Shown here one piece after another: positions 22,564 to 33,589 of a stretch of DNA of 64,000 bases. How positions within the stretch are numbered: position 1 is the stretch's first letter; each line of letters starts with the position of its first letter. Location: positions 156,470,592 through 156,534,591 of the forward strand of contig JAYESD010000011.1 in assembly GCA_036927565.1 (NCBI GenBank), read 5' to 3'. The notes below the pieces were generated by a model that was given only the letters and a program-made list of their open reading frames with translations, was not told the DNA's origin and did no database searches. The position numbers were made by a program, and so were the translations under genes. This stretch comes from Tuctoria greenei. Taxonomy: Eukaryota; Streptophyta; Magnoliopsida; Poales; Poaceae.

Positions 22564-23630
22564 CTATCGGTTATCCACATGCCTTTGGTGATAGCGTCGG
22601 AGCGCTTGGTGGTATCGTACATTTTGAACAGCTGCTCGACACCTTCCCTCTTCAACGAGGTCAAGGTCTTCACGCCGGAGCTGTTCCTGCGTGGCTTTGT
22701 CAAAGGTCCGGACCTGGAGTGACCCCAAGGTGATTTCCGGAGGAAGGACTGCTTCAGCTCCGTACACCAGGAAGAAGGGTTTCTCTCCAGTTGACCGGTT
22801 TGGAGTTGTTCTGTTTGCCCACAAGGTGGGCGGAAGCTCTTCAATCCAGTTGGATCCATGTTTTTTCAGGCGCTCATATGTGCGCGTCTTGAGTCCTTTT
22901 AGGATTTCTGCATTTGCTCTCTCAGCTTGGCCATTGCTTGCCGGGTGAGCTACGGAAGCATAGCCGACTTGAATGTCAAGGTCTTCGCAATATCCTTGGA
23001 ATGCAGAGCTTGTGAATTGGGTCCCATTGTCAGTTATGATCTTGTTTGGGACTCCAAATCTACATACTATGTACTGCAAGAAATTGATAGCTGATTGCTT
23101 GTTTATTTTCACAACTGGAGTTGCTTCCGGCCACTTGGTGAACTTGTCGATGGCGACATACAGGAACTTGTAACCTCCGACGGTTTTTGGGAATGGTTCC
23201 AAAATATACATACCCCACACAGCGAATGGCCATGTCGGAGGTATCATTTGTAGTGGTTGAGCTGGTGTATGAATTTGCTTTGCATGAAACTGACATGCTT
23301 CACATTTCTTCACTAGCTCGGTTGCATCGTGGAGTGCTGTAGGCCAGTAAAAACCATGACGGAAGGCTTTATCGACCAACGTGCGGGAAGACGCGTGGTT
23401 CCCACACTCGCCTCCGTGGATTTCCGCGAGGAGATCACAACCTTCTTCCCTTGTAATGCACCGCATTAGGACGTCGTTGGTACCATGCCGGTAGAGATCC
23501 CCTTCTACCAGTGTGTATCTTTTAGCCAATCTGACTATATGGTGAGCAGATACATTGTCTTCAGGAAGGATGTTGTTTTTCAAGTAGCTCCGGATCTCCA
23601 AGATCCATGCATCGGAGATAACTTGAGCTT
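22564..23630 (-). pseudogene. Integrase of element B, catalytic Asp lost
   Basis: About 345 residues: HHCC zinc domain (H and H in EIHGGECGNH region, then CEACQ), catalytic core with TDNGTQF and the E of NGQAERANAEILKG, and a C-terminal GPF-less tail ending early. The first catalytic Asp, present in element C as VDIL, reads MYIL here (GAT to TAT), so strand transfer should be abolished. The frame is otherwise largely open. It ends convergent with the aORF. Confidence 0.85.
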
Positions 23631-24330
23631 ATGAGTCTTGCGTGCTGGGTTGCTCGGAGCTTCCTGCAGCACCTACGACCCTTGATGGACGCCATGGTAA
23701 TGGGGCCATCGGGACCGCCAGCTTCGAGGTGTCGGTCTCGCCCCCTTCGCTCAGTTCGGCAGGCTGAGCTGTTGGTCTTAACAATCTCCGAGCAAAGGTT
23801 CTGTCGGGAGCCGGAGCTCTGGTTGAAGCTTTTGTCGAGAGTTCGTCAGCTTCAGCGTTGTTGAGACGCTGGACATGGCAAAGATCCAGGACTTCAAAAT
23901 CCTTCTGAAGCTTCTGGACTTCAAGAAGATATGCATCTAGGTGGGGGTTGTTGCAGCAGCATTCACCTTTGACTTGTTTTATAATGAGTTGCGAATAACC
24001 CTTTACCAACAGCTGCTTAACACCATATGATAGTGCCATCTTGAGCCCATAGATTATTTCTCCATACTCCGCCATGTTGTTGGTTGCCTTGAAGCCAAGG
24101 TGAACCATGTATTTGACCTTCTCCCCGGTCGGAGCGAGGAGAAGAATTCTAGCTCCAGCCCTCTGCTTCTGCACGAAGCCGTCGAAGTAGAGAGTCCAGT
24201 GAGGCTCAGTGAAGACCGAAACCTTGGGTTCCGGTTTCTGCTCACTGGGACCCCCAGGATTTGATGGAGAGGGGGTCCATTCTGCCACAAAGTCTGCCAA
24301 TGATTGACTCTTGATTGCTTATCTTGGGGC
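23629..24330 (-). pseudogene. Second (archaeal-type) RNase H of element B
   Basis: LYFDGFVQKQRAGARILL, NNMAEYGEIIYGL, and QLIIKQVKGE mark the extra RNase H known in Tat elements, which is thought to do the RNA-degrading work. In element C the third acidic position reads VKGDSQL; here it is VKGYSQL, so an active-site Asp is lost. It is followed by a linker rich in Pro, Ser and Ala before integrase. Nonsense and frame changes near 24310 separate it from the RT unit. Confidence 0.8.
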
Positions 24331-25961
24331 GAATTCAAGATCGAACTCGGCCAATTCTACTGCCCACTTTGCAATGTTCCCAGTAGAGTTGGGGTTATGC
24401 AAGATTGCACGCAGTGGATAAGAGGTTACCACTGAAATCTTGTGAGCTTGGAAGTAGTGACGAAGTTCCTAGAAGCAATAAGAACTGCGTAGAGCAGTTT
24501 ATGCACCTCTAGGTACCGAGTCTTGGCGTCATGGAGTACTTCACTGATGAAGTACACTAGGCGTTGGACTGTCTGGACCCTCCCGGAGGGGCCCGGAGCT
24601 TCCTCCTCATCAACTCGGACCCTCCCGGAGGGGTCCGGACCTTCTTCGGGGACCTCCAGGTTCTTGCTAGAGGAACCCGGAGATTCTTCTGAAGTGACCC
24701 GGACCTTCCCAGAAGGGTCCGGATCTTCTTGTTCAGAAACAGTAACTCCTTCATTTGAAGGAGGTTGATCCTCTAGCGCCTCACCTCTAGGATCCGGGTC
24801 TGGGGGCTGGGACCCAGACTCGCCTTCAGGTAGCTCTGGACCTTCCCGGAGGGGTCTGGATTCCTAAACAGAGGATGGTTATGGTCTTTCCGCAACCAGG
24901 ACCATGCTAACAACTTTGTCAGTTGTTGAAATGTAAAGCATAAATGGCTCACCAGGGTTCGGAGCTACCAAAGTTGGTAGAGTGGTGAGGAGCTGCTTCA
25001 GCTCTTGGAATGCCTTTTCTGCTTATTCAGACCATTGAAATGGTCCGGACTTCCTCAATAATTTGAAGAAGGGTAGTGCCCGTTCCGCCAATCTTGAGAT
25101 GAAGCGGCTGAGGGTAGCTAGACACCCAGTCAGCTTCTGGACATCCTTGATGCGGGCTGGTGGCCGCATGTCTTCAATAGCTTTAATCTTCGCCGGATTT
25201 GCTTCTATTCCTCGGTGGTTCACCAAGAATCCAAGAAGCTTTCCGGAGCTAACCCCAAAGACACACTTGTCTGGGTTCAGCTTTGTGCGTGTGATTCGCA
25301 ACTTGTTGAAGATAGCTTGCAAGGTGTCAAGAAATTACTCCTTGTTCTTGATCTTGATGACGATGTCATCGACGTACACTTCAACTACATCTTTGATGAG
25401 CTCTCCAAAAGTTTTGTACATAGCTCGCACAAACGTTGAAGCAGCGTTTTTGAGACCAAATGGCATGGCAGTGTAACAGTACAATCCATCTACTGTGATG
25501 AAGGCGGTATGCTCTTCATCTTCCCTAGACATTCTGATTTGATGATACCCAGAATATTCTTCTAGGAAACACAGTAATTCACACCCGGAGGTGGAATCCA
25601 CTATATGATATATTCTAGGTAGTGGAAATGGATCCTTTGGGCATGCCTTATTCAGTGTTGTGTAGTCGATACACATCTGAAGCTTCCCGCCGGTCTTAGG
25701 TACAACGACTGGGTTTGCCAGCCATTTTGGGTGGAAGACTTCCCAGATGAATCCAGCTTCGAGCAACTTCTTCACTTCTTGACGTATGAAGTTTTGTCGC
25801 TCTATTGATTGCTTCCGAGGCTTCTGATGTACAGGTCGAGCGTCGGGATAAATCTTCAGATTGTGCTCGATCACCTCCCTAGGGATCTCAGGCATTTGTG
25901 ACGGTTGCCAAGCAAACACGTCGACATTAGCCCGGAGGAAAGTGATGAGCGCGAGTTCCTA
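24330..25961 (-). pseudogene. Reverse transcriptase and degenerate gypsy RNase H of element B
   Basis: From the ATG at 25919 the frame shows RT with VEVYVDDIV (YVDD active site) and the thumb/connection segment (NPDKCVFGVSSGKLLGFL). TAA near 25335 and further stops near 25023 and 24860 interrupt it. The gypsy RNase H that follows starts LYISTTD where active enzymes have a CDAS-type motif, so it lacks the first Asp, and a Pro/Glu/Ser-rich insertion (about 24560-24890) splits it before YFISEVLHD. TAG at 25959-25961 separates RT from protease and is shared with C. Confidence 0.8.
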
Positions 25962-28372
25962 CTTGTCGTTCAGACCTCCCGATATACGAGTGGTCTGAGC
26001 AGCGTCGGAACCAATTTGGACGACTTTGACAGGAATGTTGGTGTCACCGCTTGTTTGCACACGAGGTGCGGAGGTTGAGCCTCGATGACGAATGCTCGGG
26101 GGCTTCGGAGCTTGCTCCTTTCCATATTCTTCCTCCTGTGCTGTAGCAAGCGCGTGGAGTTCTTCCAGAGTAGTAACTCTGACGGTACGATCTCCGCGGA
26201 TCCGGAGAATGCCTCAGGGTGTTGGCATCTTCAACACCAAGTAGCCATAATGAGCAGCAGCCATGAATTTCTATAAAGTTGGCCTGCCCAAGATGATGTT
26301 GAATGGCAAGTTGATATGTACCACGTCGAAGACCAACTTCTTAGTCCTGTAATTCTCCCGAGTTCTGAAGGTCACCGGGAGAGTAATGGCACCGAGTGGA
26401 GTTACGTGCCCCGTACCTACTCCTGAGAAAAGTCGGGAGGGGCGAAGATCCAAAGGTCGGAGATGAAGCTTGATGAAGGCTTCGAAGCTTATGAGGTTCA
26501 GCCCCAAACCTCCGTCCACCAGTACGTGTTGGAGCTGGATGTTATTGATGGTCGGAGATACCATCAGCGGAAGTTCACCAGCATCGATCATGTTACGAGG
26601 GCAGTCCGAAGCATCGAAGGTCATGGCAGTATCCATCCACTTCCGATGAGGCTCCGCCCTGGCGATGGGAGCTATGGAGGCCATGTCCCGCCGCATTGTC
26701 TTGAGGACACGGCGGGAAGTGATGTTCCACGAACCACTAAAGATGGTGTTCATGGTCTTCCGACGCTCGTTGTTGGAGGCATCGGAGTCATCGTCAACGG
26801 AGGTGTAAACAGCCTTCAAGACCTTTTTGGGGTCCTGAAATCCTAACTCCTCTTCAGTCGGAGCTTCGTCGACTTTTTGTTTTCCTTCCCTTTGACGGAA
26901 AGTAGTTTCTTCCCAGCGCTTGTTGTAGCGCTCTGCAAGGTTCTGTACCTCTCGGCAGTTTCCCAGATTGTGCTTGTCCGTCTTGTGTATGGGACACCAC
27001 ATCTTGGAGCTGCCACCGTCTTCAGACAATGGTCGAGGTCGTTTCTCGGGGCGTGGCCCCCGGCCACCCGGAGCTATGGCAGCAGCGGCAGTAGGTGTGT
27101 CGGCCGATGGCTTCTTCTTGCCGTTGGACTTTTTCTTCTTTTCTCCACTATTGGAGGTAATGACTTCACTCTTGGAGGACTTTTTGTTGTCCTCCAGAGG
27201 TGGTTGGGAGTGCATTTCACGGCCCTCAGCAGCCTTGGCACACTTGTCTGCCAAGCTGAAGAGTTCCGTGATGCTGGTGACTTCCTTGGTCGCCAGCTTC
27301 TCCAACATTTTCTTATCTTGAATGCCTTGACTGAATGACACAATAACAGAATCGCTTGAGATAGAAGGAATGGTATTTTGTACCTGAAAGAACCTCTGGA
27401 TGAAAGATCGCAAGGACTCTCCCCCTTTTTGCTTAACAGCAAAAAGATCTAGTTTCGTGCCTGGTCGGGTGTATGAGCTCCCAAAATTGGCAGTGAACTG
27501 TTGACACAGCTCCACCCAACTGTTGATAGAGTCAGGCAGAAGGCTCATGAACCAAGCCCTGGCGGTCCCAATCAAAGCCACGGGAAAATAATTGGCCATC
27601 ACGGCCTCATTTCCCCCAGCCGCAAGGATAGCGGTGGAGTATATTTGAAGAAATTCGGCGGGATTGACTGTCCCGTCAAATTTCTCCGGCAGGTGAGTCC
27701 AGAACTTCTGCGGCCATCTGACCATGCGTAGGTGCATGGCCAAGGCACAATAGTCTCCTCCTACTCCCTCAGGAGCGGGACTGTCCCGAGCCTCTCGCCT
27801 ATCGTGAGCACACTCGATGTGGACGCGACCATCATGTTGCTGGTAACGACGATCGAGCTCCGCCCGGAGGTCATGAGTCGAAAGCCTTATTACCGTGTGA
27901 GTACGTCGAGCCCCGGAAGGCAGCGACGTCGCCTGTTGAGACGCATCACGCCTCCCGTGCTGCGAAGCTTGCAGACTGAGTCTACCCAATAAGTTCCGAC
28001 GCTGCAATGGGGCCCGCCCCGAGGGGGGAGGACCATGATTGCTGATGTGATCGGCTGCTGCTGCAACCAGATGATCCACATCAGCTCTCCACTGTTCCAT
28101 CACACCCTGGGTGCTCCTCGAGGCGGTGGACGTTGGATAAGAGCACGTGCAGCATTAAGCGCGTGTTCGGGGTTATTGTTCGCCGATGCAGTGATCGACG
28201 CGGACGCCCCATCTCGCTGTCTGGGTTGATTCACCGGAGCAGACGGTGGCGGCGGTGGCATGACTCCTGCTGGGGCCACAGCACCTGCTGGCTGTTGCAT
28301 GTTGGAGGGATTGCCTCCAACAGGTCGCTCAGCGTGGTTACCGTTAGATGATCCAGCAGCAGAATTCACCAT
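25962..28372 (-). pseudogene. Gag and protease of element B
   Basis: Starts MVNSAAGSSNG at 28372. A small indel near 28105 shifts the frame, after which a 610-codon frame runs to 26271. It holds the gag domain (VRWPQKFWTHLPEKFDG, FLQIYSTAILAAGG), a Lys-rich basic segment, a C/H knuckle (CPIHKTDKHNLGNC) and a protease-like motif VLVDGGLGLNLIS, where the element C copy has GGSGLNLIS. Stops at 26271 (in LYKFMAA) and near 26218 follow before the shared TAG at 25959. Confidence 0.85.
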
Positions 28373-28389
28373 CTTTAAATCTCAGGCGC

Positions 28390-28410
28390 CCCCCTTCTTG
28401 GCGCGCCAGC
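28390..28410 (-). other. Primer binding site region of element B
   Basis: Directly after the 5' LTR end the minus strand reads GCTGGCGCGCCAAGAAGGGG. Element C has GTTGGCGCGCCAGGAAGGGG at the same place (60420-60439). I have not assigned the primer tRNA. Confidence 0.65.
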
Positions 28411-29304
28411 TGCCGAAGTCTGGTTCCGACAATTCTCCCGGTACTACTGTTAGTAGCCCGTGGAGTTTCTTAGTTCGATTGGGGCGCGCGGAGATTCAGA
28501 ACAAGATGGTGACTTGATACGAGGATTTATGTGGTTCGGGCCGCCTGAGCGTAATACCCTACTCCACGGGTGTGTTGTTGTTGTATTGGGTGTATGAGAG
28601 CGTGAGCCAAAGAGAGGCCAAAAAAAGTCTTCAACGCCTGAGTTAGTGTCTAGAGCCCCTAGCTGGTCTAGAAGAGTCTCCCTCTGTATCGCTCAGCTAG
28701 TCCTTTTATAGTACAAGGGTTGGTCGTTACATCATTAGCCTGACCCGACATGTGGCCCTGGCGGTTACTAATGCCTAATACACAGTTAAATGTGCTTAAT
28801 TCTCTTTAATAGCGTGGTAATGCCCCTTAATGGTGGCGTTACTGGTATTAAGAGTCCTACGATCGTGTGTTATTAAGATAGCATTAATGACACATAATCA
28901 GGTCTTGAAGTCTTTAATGCTCCTTGAAGGTCTGAGCCATTGGAGGTCCACCAATCTGCCTGTTAAGGTTGAAGGTCCGGCGGTTAGACGCGTGGCAGCT
29001 CCGGAGCTTACCATCTTGGATGAGTAGGTCTGGTGTTGTTGTACACGTGTCGGTACCGGAGCTTCCCTCTGTTGGGGGTTAGGTCCGGAGGTGCCGCACA
29101 GGTATCTAGTCCGGAGCTTTCCCATGTGTGGAATGTAGCTCCGGTTTTATGGTACACGTGGCGGCATTGGAACTAACCATACGAGGGAGGCAGGTCCGGT
29201 TCTGAGTGACACGTGGGGCCTCCGGGAGTCTTCAACTCAGATAGGTGGAGTTCATTTGCACTCTTTGCAGTCCCAAGAGGTATCCGGTACGCAGGGTACC
29301 GACA
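28411..29304 (-). repeat. 5' LTR of element B (894 bp)
   Basis: Bounded by TGCCGAAG at 28411 and GTACCGACA at 29304 on the plus strand. A TATA motif (CTATAAAA on the minus strand) lies at 28704-28711. Its U3 half alternates CACGTG-like and AGCTCCGG-like motifs, as in C. It interrupts the LTR of fragment D at 29305. Confidence 0.88.
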
Positions 29305-30073
29305 GAGGGGGAGTTGAACTCTTCCCCGGGGTCTCTTGCAAGTACCCCAAACCCCGTATCTAAGGCCGACGAGTCCGGGTCTTCTGAACGCGTGGCGCCC
29401 TTGGACCCTTCCTCTACGGAAGATAAGGTACCTAGACGGCTCTAGCTTGTGTGCGAGGGTACCCGGTATGCTGAGTATCGACAGTGGCCCCTGGGTCCAC
29501 CTTGGGGGGAGGCGACGAGCCCAAGGGTGGAGCCCTATCCTGCTTTCTCGCGTGGCCTTTTAATTTTGTCTTGATCAGCCAAAGCGGTGCGCGCCTCTGC
29601 TGTTGTGACCACGCGTCTCTCCCTAGTTGAGGGGTCATGGCGACGATATATTTGCTTGATGTAGTCTCTTTACTGCGACGGTTCCCAATGCAGTTGTTGC
29701 ACTTCTGCTCCTTCTACTCCCGCCTTTATTGGAACTGTTGGGTTGCCTTCTCGGGTCTATACCCCTTCAGGTCGGTCTCTCTAACAAGGGACCTGGGCCT
29801 CGCCGTCAGGGACGTTACGAGTTGAGCAGCGGGTTTCGACCTCAAGCAATTTGCTCGGTGCGCTCGAACGCCTAACGGGAAGTTAAAAGGAAACCTTTAG
29901 GAGCAAAGGTGTTTCTTCCTTACGCACTCCCCAACATTCGAGCCTTTGTCTTCCACCTTGTGCACCCTCTCTCTCCCCACCTTTGTGGTTCTCGACTCCT
30001 GCCCCAATGGATTCAGCCTTGCCTCCTTCTCGCATTGTTGACGTAGCGCCTGTGAGACGCCTGTTCGGCTCGG
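29305..30073 (-). mobile_element. Tat-type fragment D: 3' LTR piece, PPT, aORF start
   Basis: The plus strand ends an LTR with GAGTATCGACA at 29483, followed by a polypurine tract complement (TGGCCCCTGGGTCCACC). About 520 bp further an ATG at 30007 opens MDSALPPSRIVDVAPVRRLF, preceded by a CT-rich leader, as expected for an aORF start. The frame is cut at about 30073, where the sequence becomes the EIN2-downstream repeat. The LTR is truncated on its left by element B. Confidence 0.65.
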
Positions 30074-30640
30074 AGGACAAGGAGAATACTCAAAGACTCA
30101 GACCCTCAATTGGTGAATGTTGGTATCATACAACGACTCCATCAGGTGACTATTGTACTCCAGTCAACAGGTTGCTGGTTGAATTGCAGAATAAACAAAA
30201 ATAATCCTAAACAAAAATGGATATTAAACATGATTGTACGACGGGTGCAGTGTTTTTATATGACGAGTTATTCGCAGTACAGAACTGATCACTGATCAGA
30301 GAGCGTACTGTGCTCTTAGTTCTTGTTACCATTATTATCGTTGGGTTGGGCTGGACTGAGAGTTCTACTTGTGGGTGTAGCATGTTTGTGTGGATAACAA
30401 TGTTGTTTTCTTTGCGCCACTTTTTCTTTTTCCTTGTACCATCAATCTACAGGACTCACTCCATGCCTTGATGAACTCAGTCATTGACAGGATCCAATTT
30501 GAGTAGAATGCAGACCAGCCATAAAAAAATACTAAATCCTTAACGAAATGGAGGACACTACAACATGATTGCATGACATGTGCAAATTTTTTAGTTGTTC
30601 AGTCTTCCAAACCTCTCTGCGAGGACAAAAACTAATATTT
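30073..30640. repeat. Partial third copy of the EIN2-downstream unit
   Basis: 30073-30140 (AAGGAGAATACTCAAAGACT...) closely matches 32053-32130, and 30185-30230 and 30560-30610 match 32285-32350 and 32330-32375. The copy is interrupted and more divergent than the two units at 31246 and 33590. No gene is seen. Confidence 0.6.
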
Positions 30641-31245
30641 CTAGAATCAGAAATGCTCTGTTACTGAAGAACCAGTTACATACTCGGTGTTCAAGAGAGA
30701 ATGAGCCGAGATTCCTGTATTTTTTTCCTTTTTCCTCACTGGTGTCGTGAATTGCAGGTGTGCTGACTGCTGTGAGTTACTCCCCTCCTTCTTACGATAT
30801 ATGATGTTTTGGACAAGAAATTTATTTTAAAATGAAAACAAATTCTTGTTCTAAACGTCAAGTATTGTGAGAAAGAGGGAGCACTCCCTCCTTTCTCAAA
30901 AATTGTCACCTTTAGTTCAAAAACTGAACTAAAGATGACAATCTTTTGAGAAAGGAGGGAATACAATTGTTAGAATGAGTTGCATAGTTGCATTTCTACC
31001 GCCATATTCCTATTTTGGTACATATGCTGAAAAGCGATAGAGGTGGGAATAAGTCAGAATAAAACACGAAATTTGGTTCATATTGGAGCTGCGAAAAGGC
31101 CAAAAATGGACTGTTGGAGTGTGAATCGAGCTCCAGCCCAAGAGCAGGGAACTCGAATGAACGGTGAAAAAACCATCAGTCATGCCCTTGTTTTTACTAT
31201 GTCAAACCATATTACCATTGGTATTTGCTGAACGACAGTCACTTG
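30640..31245. other. Spacer without a recognisable gene
   Basis: AT-rich DNA between the partial copy and the first full downstream unit. Apart from the short hairpin MITE at 30883-30962 I see nothing in it. Confidence 0.6.
30883..30962. mobile_element. Short hairpin MITE (Stowaway-like)
   Basis: About 80 bp with terminal inverted repeats ACTCCCTCCTTTCTCAAAA and its complement, meeting at TAGTTC...GAACTA. Typical CTCCCTCC ends of grass Stowaway-like elements. Confidence 0.8.
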
Positions 31246-32745
31246 TAAGTAAATGAGATTATGAAATTTTCTAAGCTCTACCTTCTAAATGAGCTTCAAG
31301 TCAATGAAGCCAGCATAGGAAGAGGACAAGATGCGAGAATTTAAGAAGGGCAGGAGGCGACTTCAGATTAATAGATGCACATGTCCTCTAAGGAACCTCA
31401 TCAGGAGCAGTTGTGATAGTTAATGGAAACAATGTGCATTCAAAATGGCAATAATTGTCTTTTGTACAGGCCTCAAATGCGCGACACATACTTCTACAAT
31501 TTCTCGACGCATGTGTGTTTCTTATTACCACCTCCTCTATAAAAGGGCGATGAATTTTGCAATAGAGAATGGATCACAAGGAGAGTCATGGTAGCATTCG
31601 CTTCATTTTCGGTTTAGCACACCTGATATCAAGATGACGTGTATGTACTAGAAGCTCTATGCTTGTACATTGTAGAAGTTGCATTCAAAGCACCGCATGG
31701 AACTGGAAGAGTGGTCATATGTTTGTAATAAACTACATTCGATTGGGATGCATCAGGGAAGGAAATGCTATCTTGCAAATCAGCTGCATCTCCATACTAG
31801 AGGCTATTAGTGCCACTGTATGCAGTGTTGGTTCACTCGAAGAAACAAGCAGAAGCGAGACGGTGGATATGTGAGGTAGCATCTTGCACGCTTGTGCAAG
31901 GATCTCGCCGCCTCCGGCAGGGCGATGAACAGGGGGTTTGAGGTAATGCCCTGCACGTTTGCAGCAAAATCTTGTCTGCTCCGTCAGGATGACGAAAAGA
32001 AGATCCGAGGCAATATGCTGCACGCTTGCGCCAAAACCTTGCCTGCTCCAACAGGGAAGGAGAATACTCAAAGACTCAGACCCTCAATTCGTGAGTTTTG
32101 GTATCATACAATGTCTCCATCAGGTGACTACATGAGGATGAGATCCTCGCAATCGAGCATAATCAAATCTCTATAAGAATCTTCAAACATCACATGAACT
32201 AGACCAATGTAAGGTTTTTAATTTTTTTTCCTAGATCATTCAAGTTTTGGGCACAGGAGAAGATGAACATGAACTCCAATGAAGTGGGCAAATTGCAGAA
32301 CAAGGAACAAAAAATCCTAAACGGAAATGAATATTACAACATGATTGTGTGACAGCCACAATATGTGAGCTGTTCAGGCTTTGTATCCTCTGCAGAGAGA
32401 TCACATAGGGCAACAACACTTGGGAGGCCCCAAAAAAGGGTTAACCTGCAGAGTGGACTTTACAATGGTGCATCAGCAAACTACATTTCTTTTACATTTT
32501 TTTTGTTTTGTTTCTGGCACATACACAGTTACCCTTATACACCATCACATCCAAAAGAACATGCTGGAAGGGACCAATAAGGTTAAAGGCAACCGGTCCC
32601 TGCAAACTTTGTGCAACGAAAAAATCCGACGACAAGGGGGGCCTATGGCGCATCCCCGGAGAACAATGGTCTGGTCTAACTTCCTAAAATGGCAATCGAT
32701 GTCCATCCCTTATTGCCTCTTGCTCACGAGCCTCCGCTTGTATTG
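31246..32745. repeat. Tandem copy 1 of the EIN2 3' end and downstream flank
   Basis: Direct repeat of 33590-35085 in the same orientation. It begins GAGATTATGAAATTTTCTAAG and its right end contains, on the minus strand, the last EIN2 codons (YKRRLVSKRQ and stop, about 32708-32742). The rest of the duplicated gene is absent. A 67-bp minisatellite lies inside (31873-32070). Confidence 0.85.
31873..32070. repeat. 67-bp minisatellite, three copies
   Basis: Copies start GAGGTAGC, GAGGTAAT and GAGGCAAT at 31873, 31940 and 32007, each with CTGCACGCTTGCG-like and CTGCTCCGNCAGG-like blocks. The same array is at 34191-34385 in tandem copy 2. Confidence 0.88.
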
Positions 32746-33589
32746 CCTCTCATCAAAGACTCCCAATAAGTTAGTTGGTCGAGGAGAACCGGCTTGTGAC
32801 CAGGTTGCCAGCGAGTCGAGGTGTGACAGCAGTTCATCCGGGTTTCGTTCCTCCCGAATCTATGTTGTCTCATCCTCTTCTTAAAAAAGTATTCGGGAAT
32901 TACCACCCCGCGTGTTAAAAAAAAAAGTTAGTCGGTCGAGATATGATATTAGCTATGACTTTCTTTCAGTACAAGAAGTTTGCAATCTGGCGGGTGTGTT
33001 CTCGGATTGCAACCAATGTTGCCTCGTCAGGGCAGTCAGAGGTGTTGTTTCTTGAGATATATATTTTTCAGATCCCGAATAGGCACCCACGAATGGAATT
33101 ATGGAAATAAAACCCACACCCATCCGCCTTCATTGGGAGTGCCCACCCGTTAGATCAGTAGGTAAGAACTTGCATCAACAACCGCACGCACGCCCATTGG
33201 ACGTAAGTGTAGGTGCAGGTTTTATTTTTGATAAGTACACCCACTGGATGTACATATTGAAAAACACCCGCACCCACCGGATGCAAACACACTGGGGCCC
33301 ACACCCACTGACCCCAATTGCCACCCCAAGATCATGTCCTATTTTCCAACAAGAAAAGGGTGAAAGAGTCAACTCATAGTTTCCTAAGGTAATAGAGATT
33401 ATTTTTGTGAAAGAGGTGACCAATACTTTGGATACATCTTTTTTTTAACGGGGAAACATCAGGGAGGATATCCCTACTATTATAAATTATATTATGAGAA
33501 TAATATAAATGTTAATTACAAAAGAAGAGTCTCATAACTCGAGTTGAGTTATGGTAGCTTCTGTAACCATTCCACAAACCAGATTTCTA
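32746..33589. other. Spacer between the two tandem downstream units
   Basis: No gene recognised. 32765-32860 has TTAGTTGGTCGAGGAGA and, about 70 bp on, GGGTTTCGTTCC, which resemble pol III A and B boxes, so a decayed tRNA-derived SINE is possible. 33095-33330 is rich in CACCC text. Confidence 0.4.

Larger units (their letters stand above)
19054..29304 (-). mobile_element. Tat-clade Ty3/gypsy element B (3' LTR and PPT missing)
   Basis: Minus-strand order: 5' LTR (28411-29304), primer site, gag, protease, RT, gypsy RNase H, second RNase H, integrase, and then the convergent plus-strand aORF. The left end is truncated inside the aORF at about 19054, where it is joined to the Athila-like element. 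Dual RNase H plus an antisense gene is known for the plant Tat lineage. Frameshifts and stops throughout, and lost catalytic residues, mark it as inactive. Confidence 0.9.

Noticed and set aside
11520..29304. A and B LTRs as terminal inverted repeats of one large DNA transposon
   Set aside because: They are inverted copies of about 0.85-0.9 kb, but each has its own LTR signatures (PPT before A, primer site beside B), so they are LTRs of two separate retroelements.
32765..32880. tRNA-derived SINE between the tandem EIN2 flank units
   Set aside because: A- and B-box-like strings are imperfect and I find no clear 3' tail or target duplication; kept only as a possibility in the spacer entry.
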